Assembly (NCBI GenBank): GCA_029571215.1
Contig: JAKPTE010000039.1
Span: 1 to 64,000 of the forward strand
Length of the DNA: 64,000 bases
From: Bacteroidota bacterium
GTDB taxonomy: Bacteria > Bacteroidota > Bacteroidia > Bacteroidales > JAAYUG01
Direction: 5' to 3'
Every line of letters starts with the position of its first letter. Within the stretch, counting starts at the first letter, position 1. Positions 16,648-25,344 of this stretch are shown one piece after another. A program made the translations under genes and the position numbers. The notes below the pieces were generated by a model, which worked only from the letters and a program-made list of their open reading frames with translations, searched no databases and had not been told where the DNA came from.

Positions 16648-18549
16648 ATGTTTCGGATGATGCATAGAACCTCGTTTTTACTTCGCCTGATGTTGCTTGC
16701 GGCATTATTGCCTTCGGCACTGAATCCTGGAATTGTTATGGCGCAGGGCGGGAGCAACAAGGGGGCTGGCATCTATCTGGAACAAACTATTGCACAGACT
16801 GAGAGGGATTATTATGTAACCGGTGAATGGATAAAATACAGTATTTTCATTTTTAATCCGGTAGCTCCCGGAGAGAATGTAAAAAGCAAAATACTGTATT
16901 TCAATCTTTTCAATCAATATCTGGCACCCGTTCTCACCTGGAGGACAAACTTTTCCGATAATGTATCTGCCGGTGAAATTAAGCTCCCTGACACCCTGTC
17001 TTCCGGAATCTATTATCTGGCTGCCTATACATCTTTTATGCGAAATCTTCCCCTTTCCTATATTGCCATCAAACCGCTCTATGTTTCCGGTCTGACGGAT
17101 GACAACTTTACTGAATTCCAGGTAAGGGAAATCATCGCTCCTGAAGAAGCGGCGGGGATGGCAGCGGAAAGCGGTTCTTTTACCACTTCTTCTGAAAAAA
17201 AATCCGTCCGGGGAGCAGTAGCAGCAAACAAAGAGGAATCTTCCATCGTCAGTCTCACTGCAAGCAAGGATACTATCTCTACCCGTGAGGTACTTCCGGT
17301 AATGATTCGTCCCGGAACTTTATTCCCCGGCGAAACCGTGCGGTTATCAATACGGATGGTACGGAAAATGCCTTTTTCGTTCAGTTTTTCCGAAAACGTG
17401 AAAATGGATATTGCTGATTCTTCCGCACAGGGAACTAATGAAATTAATGTTCCATGGTTAGGAGAACACGTTCCACCTGCCTATGCCCGACAGACTATGC
17501 CGTGCAGATACTTGCCGGAGGAAGCAGGATATTTGCTGAGCGGGACAGTCTCAAACCCGGTCACCGGCACCCCGCTCAGCAGCAAGTTGGTTACATTAAC
17601 AGTGCCTGACAGCATACCTTATCTGGATTACTCTTTTACCGATTCATCCGGAAGGTTCTGTTTTGTGCTTTCTCCTCTTCTTGATAACCGGTCCCTTTGT
17701 TTACAGGTGCTCGACGGTGATACCATACGGGAAAATGTACAATGGCAGACTGACAGCAAAGTTCTGCAAATGGCTTCGGGCAGAGCATTGACTTTTTTCT
17801 GGAACCAGGACCAGATGAAAGCCTGGGACGAAATACGTTCGGTTGGTCTCATCAACCTGGTTTATGGTCCGGATACTATGCCTGATCTTGAAAAAAGAAC
17901 ATCTTTTTTCAAAAAGCCATTTTATTTTACGGCCGACCGCAAGGTTGTTCCTGCCGATTATTCACCTCTGGAGAATTTCAGGGAGGTGGCTGATAATCTT
18001 CTTCTGTCGGTTCGTTATCGGAAAAAGGACGGCAGCTATTTCATCCGAATACTGGAACCTGGAAGACAATCGTTCTGGCCACCCGACCGCAGAATCCTTC
18101 TGAACGGGGTTTTTTACGATGACCTTGCTTCCATTGCAGGCAAGGGATCAAAGCAAATCCGCTATATTGAAATAATAAACCGCAGGCTGTTGTTTGGTGA
18201 CCTAACGTTTAACGGACTATTGAGCCTGGTCACGAACGATGGAGAAATTTCTCCGTCCTATCTGGCACGACATGCCTACAGAATGGAAAACAAAGTGTAT
18301 TTTTCTGAGAGTACAACAGGAGAGATGTATGTTCCTGATTACCCTCTTCCTGATTTCAGGCTGGGCCTGTACTGGAACCCTGACTTAAGGTTGCATTCCG
18401 GGGATTCTGTACAGTATGTAGTCCATGCATCGGATGTACCCGGTACGTATCGGCTGGAGATCTGCGGCTTTACCTCGTTGGGACGGAAAGTGGAGGAGTT
18501 CAGGGAAATTGTTGTTCTGGATAATGGGAGTCAGCATGCCAGGAAATAA
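16648..18549 (+). CDS. Exported MG2-like/carboxypeptidase-regulatory-like protein
   Basis: 633 residues with a signal peptide (ends ...GIVMAQ, ~33 residues). Residues ~45-150 look like an MG2-type macroglobulin strand region ('TERDYYVTGEWIKYSIFIFN', 'LPDTLSSGIYYLAAYTSFMR'). Residues ~290-370 look like a carboxypeptidase-regulatory module ('GYLLSGTVSNPVTGTPLSSK', 'DSSGRFCFVL'). The C-terminal half is unassigned. Proteins of this build are common beside TonB/DUF4249 genes in Bacteroidetes, but their function is undescribed as far as I know. Spacing is 15 nt from DUF4249, and it overlaps the next gene by 14 nt. Confidence 0.85.
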   Translation: MFRMMHRTSFLLRLMLLAALLPSALNPGIVMAQGGSNKGAGIYLEQTIAQTERDYYVTGEWIKYSIFIFNPVAPGENVKSKILYFNLFNQYLAPVLTWRTNFSDNVSAGEIKLPDTLSSGIYYLAAYTSFMRNLPLSYIAIKPLYVSGLTDDNFTEFQVREIIAPEEAAGMAAESGSFTTSSEKKSVRGAVAANKEESSIVSLTASKDTISTREVLPVMIRPGTLFPGETVRLSIRMVRKMPFSFSFSENVKMDIADSSAQGTNEINVPWLGEHVPPAYARQTMPCRYLPEEAGYLLSGTVSNPVTGTPLSSKLVTLTVPDSIPYLDYSFTDSSGRFCFVLSPLLDNRSLCLQVLDGDTIRENVQWQTDSKVLQMASGRALTFFWNQDQMKAWDEIRSVGLINLVYGPDTMPDLEKRTSFFKKPFYFTADRKVVPADYSPLENFREVADNLLLSVRYRKKDGSYFIRILEPGRQSFWPPDRRILLNGVFYDDLASIAGKGSKQIRYIEIINRRLLFGDLTFNGLLSLVTNDGEISPSYLARHAYRMENKVYFSESTTGEMYVPDYPLPDFRLGLYWNPDLRLHSGDSVQYVVHASDVPGTYRLEICGFTSLGRKVEEFREIVVLDNGSQHARK

Positions 18550-19261
18550 ACGACATACAGAAAAGAAGTGGTGCCTGATGGTGGCAACATGTTTTTTAAT
18601 GTACCACACTGATGCGTTTTACACTTCGGCTCAGGAAAGAACCTGTGCCTGCAACGACAGTGCCTCCCTGGCCGGTGCAGTGAAGGAGAAACTGGTTGCC
18701 CGAGCTTTCTGGTTTCCATACGGTATGGACACCATGCAGTATTTTTCCTATTGGATGCCGGGAGATATTTTCCTTTCGAGCGGAAAGGTACTCAGGAATG
18801 AAAGTATACGGTATCACGGGATAATGGATGCTCTTCTTTGGTTCCGTTCATCGGACCATCAGACTGCTGTTGTTGAGAAGGATCAGATTGCAGGATTCAA
18901 CCTGTACAAAAAGGATGGATCCCTGTTTGCATGTTTCAGGAAAGTTCGTATGCGCAGAGAATTATCCTCCGATTCGGCTGATTTTTTCCTTCAGGTGCTG
19001 GTTGAAGGGCCTGTGAGCCTTTATAAACTGAACAGGGTGGAACTTATCAGAAATACAGGACGCATGGAGAAAAGGCCGGTGTACTATTTGTCGTACAAAG
19101 GCGAAATGAAGCTTTTCAGGCCGGGCAGACGCAACCTTTTCACCCGAATGGGGGAGCAAAAAGAACAGATGCGCCTTATTATCCGCAGGAACCATCTTTG
19201 GGTTTCCCAGGAAGACAAGTTGATCAGGGCACTGAATCTTTTTAATTCTGAGGCACAATGA
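18536..19261 (+). CDS. Exported protein of unknown function
   Basis: 241 residues from the ATG at 18536. An earlier in-frame start (18425) would bury 110 nt in the previous gene and remove the signal peptide, so I reject it. The N-terminus is basic then hydrophobic (MPGNKRHTEKKWCLMVATCF...), ending near TSAQE. The body is beta-rich with 'DQIAGFNLYKKDGSLFACFR' and 'VLVEGPVSLYKLNRVELI', suggesting a small barrel or sandwich. I do not recognise a family. It overlaps both neighbours (14 nt and 4 nt), so it is translated as part of the TonB operon. Confidence 0.8.
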   Translation: MPGNKRHTEKKWCLMVATCFLMYHTDAFYTSAQERTCACNDSASLAGAVKEKLVARAFWFPYGMDTMQYFSYWMPGDIFLSSGKVLRNESIRYHGIMDALLWFRSSDHQTAVVEKDQIAGFNLYKKDGSLFACFRKVRMRRELSSDSADFFLQVLVEGPVSLYKLNRVELIRNTGRMEKRPVYYLSYKGEMKLFRPGRRNLFTRMGEQKEQMRLIIRRNHLWVSQEDKLIRALNLFNSEAQ

Positions 19262-20811
19262 AACAGATACTATTTTATCTTCTTCCAGCTCTCTTTAGCC
19301 TGTTTTCCTGCAGCAATGTCAACATACCGGAAGAACCAAAAGAAAAGTCTCCGGAGGTTATTTACTATATTTTTACCCGAAGTTTCTATGACTCTGATGG
19401 AGACAGGCAGGGAGATCTCAAAGGGATTCAGCAAAAACTTGATTATCTGCAGGACCTGGGAGTAACTTCCATTCTTACAACCCCTCTTTGTTTTTCGTCC
19501 TATTATCATAACTATTTTCCAGTCGATTTGCGAAAAATTGATCCGGAGTATGGAACAAAAGAAGATTTTGAAAACCTGATCAAAGAAATCCATAAACGGG
19601 GCATGAAGTTTTATCTTGATATGGAGCCTCAATACATAACCGATGAACATATCTGGTATAAACTGTCACGGAATGCAAAACCTACATGGTACGACAGTAG
19701 TTTTTTTTCGTCAACAGCCTTTCCGTTGTTATCATATGACGGGCAGCAGCATCGCATTTTTATGGTAAATCTTCATCATCCCAGGGTGAGGAGGTATATC
19801 TATGATGTGTTTCGTTCGCTGGTTGATCCAGACGGAGATGGGTTTTTCAATGACGGAGTGGATGGTTTCCGCATCGATCACATGATGGACAATCTCGATC
19901 ATCTTGGTCTGGACACCAATCTGTTTACCGGTTTCTGGAGACCACTCTTCCTTGAGCTCAGGAAGATGAATCCGGAACTTAAAATTATTGCTGAACAGGC
20001 AAACTGGCTGTCTTTAGGTAAGGAATATTTTGAGAATGCGGATGTTGATATGGTGTTCGCATTTCGTCTGCGGTTTGCCATTGTCTCTTTTGACAGGAAG
20101 CAGATTATGGTGAATGTAGATTCGGCATTGGCCAATACCCCTCAGGGGAAACAACAAATAGTTTTTCTTGAAAATCATGATCTCGACCGTATCCCAACAG
20201 TTGTGGGGTCGGAAACCGGAAAACTGAAGGTTGCTGCAACACTGAATATGTTTTTTCCCGGGACTCCCATGATTTATTATGGTCAGGAGTTAGGCATGAG
20301 AGGGAGAAAACTTCATGTTGCCAGCGATGGGGACATAATTCCATGCAGAGAAGCATTCGAGTGGTACAATGATTATGAGCACCCCGGAATGGCGATCTGG
20401 TACAAAAATACAGGTCCCTGGTGGGACAGTACCTTTCTGCGTAAGAATGACAAAATATCGCTGGAGGAGGAAAGAAATGATTCTTCTTCCCTCTGGAATT
20501 TTTACAGAACTTTGATTTCACTCAGGAAAAAATTTCCTGCCCTATCTTCAGGATCCTATAGTTCCTATCCCTGTGATCAAGATCAGGTATTTGTTTTTAA
20601 ACGCTGGAAGAATCAGGAAGAAGTACTTGTAGCTGTCAATCTTTCGGATTCTGTCCGTTGTCTGTACCTGAATGGTAAACTTAACAGGATGTTCCTGAAT
20701 AGGTCGCGTTATATTCTGGGATCTGACCAATGCACACTGGAAAGAATGAGGGGGGATACAATGAAGATTGTATTTCAGCCTTTTGCTACGGTTGCTATCA
20801 GCCAACCCTGA
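19258..20811 (+). CDS. GH13 alpha-amylase-family lipoprotein
   Basis: 517 residues. The lipobox LFSC (Cys18) predicts an outer-membrane lipoprotein. The GH13 (beta/alpha)8 fold is recognisable from IYYIFTRSFYDSDGD...GDLKGI at the start. Region II GFRID carries the nucleophile Asp207, region III IIAEQ the acid Glu246, and region IV ENHD the stabilising Asp308, so the catalytic triad is intact. Region I is odd: the usual DxVxNH reads DMEPQY, replacing the conserved Asn and His. A C-terminal beta domain follows (~430-517). It overlaps the previous gene by 4 nt (ATGA) and ends the five-gene TonB operon. Inferred role: surface or periplasmic alpha-glucan or related glycoside hydrolase; altered substrate preference is possible. 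Confidence 0.9.
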   Translation: MKQILFYLLPALFSLFSCSNVNIPEEPKEKSPEVIYYIFTRSFYDSDGDRQGDLKGIQQKLDYLQDLGVTSILTTPLCFSSYYHNYFPVDLRKIDPEYGTKEDFENLIKEIHKRGMKFYLDMEPQYITDEHIWYKLSRNAKPTWYDSSFFSSTAFPLLSYDGQQHRIFMVNLHHPRVRRYIYDVFRSLVDPDGDGFFNDGVDGFRIDHMMDNLDHLGLDTNLFTGFWRPLFLELRKMNPELKIIAEQANWLSLGKEYFENADVDMVFAFRLRFAIVSFDRKQIMVNVDSALANTPQGKQQIVFLENHDLDRIPTVVGSETGKLKVAATLNMFFPGTPMIYYGQELGMRGRKLHVASDGDIIPCREAFEWYNDYEHPGMAIWYKNTGPWWDSTFLRKNDKISLEEERNDSSSLWNFYRTLISLRKKFPALSSGSYSSYPCDQDQVFVFKRWKNQEEVLVAVNLSDSVRCLYLNGKLNRMFLNRSRYILGSDQCTLERMRGDTMKIVFQPFATVAISQP

Positions 20812-20814
20812 ATG

Positions 20815-21186
20815 TTATTTCTGATTTGTCGAGTCAGGGTTTGCATAATTTTTCCTCACACAGCATTTGCGGGTAATAGTAACTATGTAATTTTCCACGT
20901 ATTTGTTATACCAGAGATATCCGGCACACAGGTCACCCCGGATATCAATAACTTTTATATTGTATTTCAGTTTCCAGTCTTTGACCATATCGGCTGATGG
21001 GCCATATCCGATATAGAAATACTTTATGGTGCCTTTTTTAAGGTCGTCCGAGAATTTCGTGGACGCCTCCTTTTCGTTTTTCAGTTGGCAATATTCGCTA
21101 CGTATTTTATTATCTCTGTATCCTGCGCAGGATAATAAAACTAAAGCCATAATGGCAATGGCGGTGTGCCGGAGGTAAGGGTTCAT
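20815..21186 (-). CDS. Small lipoprotein, unknown function
   Basis: 123 residues from the ATG at 21186. A longer frame to 21333 runs into the ankyrin gene and lacks a signal, so the internal start with lipobox LVLLSC is preferred. The rest has several Cys and Tyr residues and a 'GTIKYFYIGYGPSADMVKDW' segment. No family recognised. It starts 22 nt after the ankyrin gene and is convergent with the GH13 gene, with only 3 nt between the stops. Confidence 0.75.
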   Translation of the reverse strand: MNPYLRHTAIAIMALVLLSCAGYRDNKIRSEYCQLKNEKEASTKFSDDLKKGTIKYFYIGYGPSADMVKDWKLKYNIKVIDIRGDLCAGYLWYNKYVENYIVTITRKCCVRKNYANPDSTNQK

Positions 21187-21208
21187 GAAATTCTGAAGCA
21201 GTTCTTTA

Positions 21209-21865
21209 TCAATTTTTTTCAAGTAGCTTGCTGACTTCTTCCATTTTCTTTTCGCGGGCAAGGTCGGCCGGAGTTTTGCCCAGGTTGTTTTTGACGGAAG
21301 GATCGGCTCCCTTTTCCAGCAGCATCTGAACAATGCGCGCGTGCCCGTTGGTTACAGCAATATGAAGAGGAGTGTTGCCATCCCCCTGTTTTGCATTCAC
21401 GTCGGCTCCCCTTTCAGCCAGAAGGGAGGCAATATCACCGTATCCGGCCGCAACAGCCGAATGCAGCGGGGTAACTTTGCTGTCGTTTTTCGATACGGCA
21501 TTTATATTTGATCCCTTCATAACAAGATATTTGGCCACTTCATAGTGCCCGAACCATGCGGCAAAATGCAAAGCCGTGTACCCATCAGGTGAATATTCAA
21601 TCAGGTTGATTTTGTTTTTGATGACATTCCGTTCGACTTCTCGCAAGACCCCTGTTGCAGCTGCTTCGAATATATCAAGATGTCGTTTCCTAACTACCAG
21701 CACTTCCAGGAGTTTGGAATAGCGGTGATAAGCAGCCAGCATCACCATGGAGATACCTTCCGGGGTTACGGAATGAATCAGGGTGGGGTTCTCATCCAGC
21801 ATTTCTTTTACGGCCAGCATGTTGTTGGCTTTAATAGCTTCGGCAAAGGAAGTGAACTTTTGCAT
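21209..21865 (-). CDS. Ankyrin repeat protein
   Basis: 218 residues, no signal peptide, so probably cytoplasmic. At least four to five ~33-residue ankyrin repeats are clear from residue ~90 on: 'DGYTALHFAAWFGHYEVAKY', 'KVTPLHSAVAAGYGDIASLL', 'DGNTPLHIAVTNGHARIVQM' and 'LGKTPADLAREKKMEEVSKL'. Degenerate repeats occupy the N-terminal 90 residues. Ankyrin arrays bind proteins; the partner is unknown. It follows the antiporter gene by 12 nt on the same strand, so the three minus-strand genes likely form one transcript. Confidence 0.9.
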   Translation of the reverse strand: MQKFTSFAEAIKANNMLAVKEMLDENPTLIHSVTPEGISMVMLAAYHRYSKLLEVLVVRKRHLDIFEAAATGVLREVERNVIKNKINLIEYSPDGYTALHFAAWFGHYEVAKYLVMKGSNINAVSKNDSKVTPLHSAVAAGYGDIASLLAERGADVNAKQGDGNTPLHIAVTNGHARIVQMLLEKGADPSVKNNLGKTPADLAREKKMEEVSKLLEKN

Positions 21866-21877
21866 GTTGGTAATGTT

Positions 21878-24016
21878 TTAAGTCCTTCTTCTTTTTTTTT
21901 CAGCGATAAAATTAATGATTTTCTTCAGGATTTTATTGACGCTGCGAATCGGGGGAACCATACTGCTTCCTATTCCAATAGTTTCGAGCTGACTGACCAG
22001 TACAAGAGGGTCAATCTCTTTCCGTGCCTGATATAAAAGAACAATGTCATTCGCTGGTAGTTCCCGAAAAAATTTCTTGTAGAGATTATCAATGACAGGA
22101 TGGGAGGAGATACACCCAGGGGAGGCAGTAAGCAGAATGAGCAAATCATTCGTTTCCAGCATGGGTATGATCTGTTCATACCCGGGATAACCCGGAAAAG
22201 AAACACTGCGATGCACCACGGAAGGATTGATTTCGCTGAGAAAACTTTCCGTTTTGTGAATTGCATTGGGAGCCCCTGCAAAAAGGACAGGGCGGTGAGT
22301 GTTCAGGGCCAGATGATAAACTGTGAGGAGCGAATCATCAAAACCACTCTCAAATTCAGCAAACGGTGGATAAAAAACAAAAATTTTCCCTTTCAGATGC
22401 AGGTATCTGATTTTACGGGTAATCAGGACCATCCGTTCCGTGGCTGAAACAATACTGTCTCGCAACTGACCGAACAGAAAGTCGGTGCCGGTGTTTTCAC
22501 TCCATCCCATGATAATTTTCGATGCCATCAGTTCATCTGCACTCCGCAGGATGGCCTGGGAAATATTGAGATCTACCCGTGAAACAGGGTGGACCATGTC
22601 ATGCTCAAACCCCAGTTTTTCCGCTGTATGAAATACCATCCTAAAATTCTTTTGTATCTGCTCAGAAAACATGCTTTCCTCTGTTCCGATGGCTAGAAAA
22701 TACACCGGATCAGTACTTCCGGGATCTTTTATTGAGAAAGCCAGGTTGGTCAAAGAAGAGATGGTTTCAGGATTGGCAACCGGCACCAGAATTCGTTCCG
22801 GTATCTTTCTGTATGGTTCTTTTTGAATTGGTTCGGTTATGGCAAGTTTTTTCCCGCTCAGCTCAGTAACATAGGAGCTTACCAGGCAACTACCGAGAAT
22901 AAAAATTAGGGTTCCGTTCAGTACTTCGTTGTTGATTAATTCAAGACGATATCCTACCAGAAGAACGGCAAGAATAGCAGCAGCGTGAGAAGAACTTAGT
23001 CCGAACATGACGTCTCGTTGAATTCGTGACATTTTGAAGACAATTTGGGTTGTCCATGCGGCAAGGAACTTTGAAAATAGGCCAATCGAGAGCAATATGA
23101 GTCCTATCTGCAGGGATGCTAATGAACCAAAGATAATAGAAGGATCAATAATCATACCTATGCTGATCAGGAAGAAAGGAATGAACAATGCATTTCCAAA
23201 AAATGCTAGCCGGTTCATCAATTGCGATGTTGCCGGTATAACCCTGTTTAAAGCTAACCCGCTCAGGAAGGCTCCTATGATAGGCTCAATGGCAAGAAGT
23301 TGGGATATAAAGGCAGACAAAAAAACGATTGTAAGCACATACAAAAATTGATTCTGGGCGTCACCTTTATTCGCCTTGAAAAACCACCGGCTAATCGCAG
23401 GAATTCCTATGAGACTAAAAAAAATCAGCAGAATTAAAGCAAGACTGATACCAATAACACCTGTGCTTTTCATCTTTCCTGCCAGATCAGTCAGGAAAGT
23501 TAGAACCATGAGTACAGCAGTATCAGTGATAATGGTTGCTCCAATCGTAATGGTTACCGCTACGTTTTTTTGTATTCGGAGACGTCGCACAATTGGATAA
23601 GAAATTAAGGTATGTGTAGAAAAACTGGAAGCTATAAGCACCGAACTTAGTATATTGTATGACAGAACGTAACGAAAAATAATGAAACCTAACGTAAAGG
23701 GGATGAGAAAGGTAAGAGCACCAAAAGTGGCGGTTTGAATGAGTTTTTCTTTGAATCCATTGAAATCCAACTCAAGTCCCATCAGGAACATCAGGTATAT
23801 TAAGCCAACTGATCCGAATACGCTGTAATTTACATCATTGGCTAATAAGTTCAGGCCATGCGGCCCGACAAGAATCCCGGCCAGAATCAATCCGATAATT
23901 CCCGGAATCTTTAGCTTTTTGAAAAAGAGGGGAGCAACCAAAACAATCAACAGGGTGAGCAGAAAAATTTGCACCGGGTCGGACAGTGGGAAAGTAATAT
24001 GAAACCACTCCTGCAT
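21878..24016 (-). CDS. CPA2-type cation/proton antiporter with USP-like tail
   Basis: 712 residues. Residues ~10-385 contain about 12 hydrophobic helices with the Na+/H+ exchanger pattern of the CPA2/Kef group: 'GIIGLILAGILVGPHGLNLL' in TM2-3, 'GLELDF', 'LLAIEPIIGAFLSGLALNRV' and 'FFLISIGMIIDP'. Residues ~400-700 are soluble and resemble two universal-stress-protein-like domains ('RILVPVANPETISSLTNLAF', 'GWSENTGTDFLFGQLRDSIV') instead of the TrkA-N domain of Kef channels. Inferred: inner-membrane Na+ or K+/H+ exchange for pH or ion homeostasis. It is divergent from the TerC-type gene across 102 nt. Confidence 0.92.
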   Translation of the reverse strand: MQEWFHITFPLSDPVQIFLLTLLIVLVAPLFFKKLKIPGIIGLILAGILVGPHGLNLLANDVNYSVFGSVGLIYLMFLMGLELDFNGFKEKLIQTATFGALTFLIPFTLGFIIFRYVLSYNILSSVLIASSFSTHTLISYPIVRRLRIQKNVAVTITIGATIITDTAVLMVLTFLTDLAGKMKSTGVIGISLALILLIFFSLIGIPAISRWFFKANKGDAQNQFLYVLTIVFLSAFISQLLAIEPIIGAFLSGLALNRVIPATSQLMNRLAFFGNALFIPFFLISIGMIIDPSIIFGSLASLQIGLILLSIGLFSKFLAAWTTQIVFKMSRIQRDVMFGLSSSHAAAILAVLLVGYRLELINNEVLNGTLIFILGSCLVSSYVTELSGKKLAITEPIQKEPYRKIPERILVPVANPETISSLTNLAFSIKDPGSTDPVYFLAIGTEESMFSEQIQKNFRMVFHTAEKLGFEHDMVHPVSRVDLNISQAILRSADELMASKIIMGWSENTGTDFLFGQLRDSIVSATERMVLITRKIRYLHLKGKIFVFYPPFAEFESGFDDSLLTVYHLALNTHRPVLFAGAPNAIHKTESFLSEINPSVVHRSVSFPGYPGYEQIIPMLETNDLLILLTASPGCISSHPVIDNLYKKFFRELPANDIVLLYQARKEIDPLVLVSQLETIGIGSSMVPPIRSVNKILKKIINFIAEKKRRRT

Positions 24017-24118
24017 GTAACGCGAAAGTATTTATCACTCAAATTTGTGAAAATATTGCATATCAATCACCATGAAACAGTAAAAAAAAAATCGCATATT
24101 TGCCCAACCTGTTGAATC

Positions 24119-25189
24119 ATGGAAAGTGACAGCGCAATCTGGTATTTTGTTCTATTCACACTAACTGTATTTGCACTGCTTATCCTGGACCTGACGGTGA
24201 TCGGACGAAAGAGCCATGTCATCTCTTTTAGGGAATCGTTGCTATGGACGGCAGTTTGGGTTTCATTTGCCCTGGCGTTTTATTTTTTTCTTTTGTTCCA
24301 TGCCGAAAAACTGCACGGGATACAGTCGATGGAGCATCTCCGGCAGGTAGTTCGTCAGTATGCTCCTTTTCTGAAATTGCCGGAAAATGACTTTTCGGCA
24401 GCACTTTCGATGTACAGAAAAAACCTGGCACTGGAATACATCACAGGGTATCTCATTGAATATTCCCTTTCGGTAGACAATATTTTCGTGATCCTGATGA
24501 TCTTAACCTCTTTTTCCGTAAAGGAGGAATACTATAAAAAGGTTCTTTTCTGGGGAATACTGGGTGCCATTGTGCTGCGTTCCATTTTTATTTTTGTTGG
24601 TTCTGCCCTGATCCAGCATTTTGAATGGATCCTCTATCTCTTCGGTGCATTCCTGGTTTATTCCGGTATAAAGGTGTTTCTTGAACGCAACAAGGAACAA
24701 AAGACGGAACCACAGAATCACTGGCTGGTACGTTGGTTCTCCAGTCATTTCAGAGTTATCAAGCGCTATGTTCAGGGGAACTTTTTTGTCCGTAAAGAAA
24801 ACAAATTGTTCATCACCCCATTATTTGTTGTTCTGATCCTGATCGAATTCACCGACCTGATCTTTGCCTTTGATTCTATTCCTGCTATTTTTGCCGTTAC
24901 CCGTGATCCGTTTATCGTCTTTTTCTCCAATATTTTTGCTATCATCGGACTTCGTTCCCTGTTCTTCCTCCTGTCCCGCATTGTCAGCATGTTTCATTAC
25001 CTGAAGGTCGGGATTGCAGTTCTTCTTTGTTTTGTGGGTGTTAAACTGCTATTTCACACCTGGCTTGAACATATCGGGTTCCGTACCGAGTATTCCCTCC
25101 TGTTTATTCTTTCTGTTCTCCTGCTCAGTATAATGCTTTCTGTTCTTTTCCCGGCGGGCAAAAAAACGGTACCAGATTCTCAAGAGTAA
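24119..25189 (+). CDS. TerC/Alx family integral membrane protein
   Basis: 356 residues with about nine hydrophobic helices. The TerC signatures are present: 'YLIEYSLSVDNIFVILMILT' and 'LILIEFTDLIFAFDSIPAIF', each with the conserved acidic residues in the membrane, followed by 'TRDPFIVFFSNIFAIIGLRS'. Length and layout match Alx-type proteins. Members act in manganese or other metal efflux and are linked to alkaline or tellurite response. I see no yybP-ykoY riboswitch in the short 5' leader. The neighbouring antiporter suggests an ion or pH theme, but that is inference. Confidence 0.92.
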   Translation: MESDSAIWYFVLFTLTVFALLILDLTVIGRKSHVISFRESLLWTAVWVSFALAFYFFLLFHAEKLHGIQSMEHLRQVVRQYAPFLKLPENDFSAALSMYRKNLALEYITGYLIEYSLSVDNIFVILMILTSFSVKEEYYKKVLFWGILGAIVLRSIFIFVGSALIQHFEWILYLFGAFLVYSGIKVFLERNKEQKTEPQNHWLVRWFSSHFRVIKRYVQGNFFVRKENKLFITPLFVVLILIEFTDLIFAFDSIPAIFAVTRDPFIVFFSNIFAIIGLRSLFFLLSRIVSMFHYLKVGIAVLLCFVGVKLLFHTWLEHIGFRTEYSLLFILSVLLLSIMLSVLFPAGKKTVPDSQE

Positions 25190-25344
25190 TGTTGGCGTGA
25201 TTGAACAAACATGAAATTTCAAGTACATGTATAACCGAATCCTCTGCCTGCATTCTGACTACCCAGACCCTATTCAGAGCAAGAAACACGGAACACTTTA
25301 AATTTTATATTTTGGGGCTAATAACCTTTAAATTATCTGAAGAA

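Noticed and set aside
18425-18535. N-terminal extension of the 241-aa exported protein
   Set aside because: It lies inside the previous gene and would hide the signal peptide that starts at 18536.
21187-21333. N-terminal extension of the small lipoprotein
   Set aside because: It overlaps the ankyrin gene and places the lipobox in mid-protein.
24017-24118. yybP-ykoY manganese riboswitch before the TerC-type gene
   Set aside because: The 102-nt divergent spacer is AT-rich and lacks the paired-loop layout of that riboswitch.
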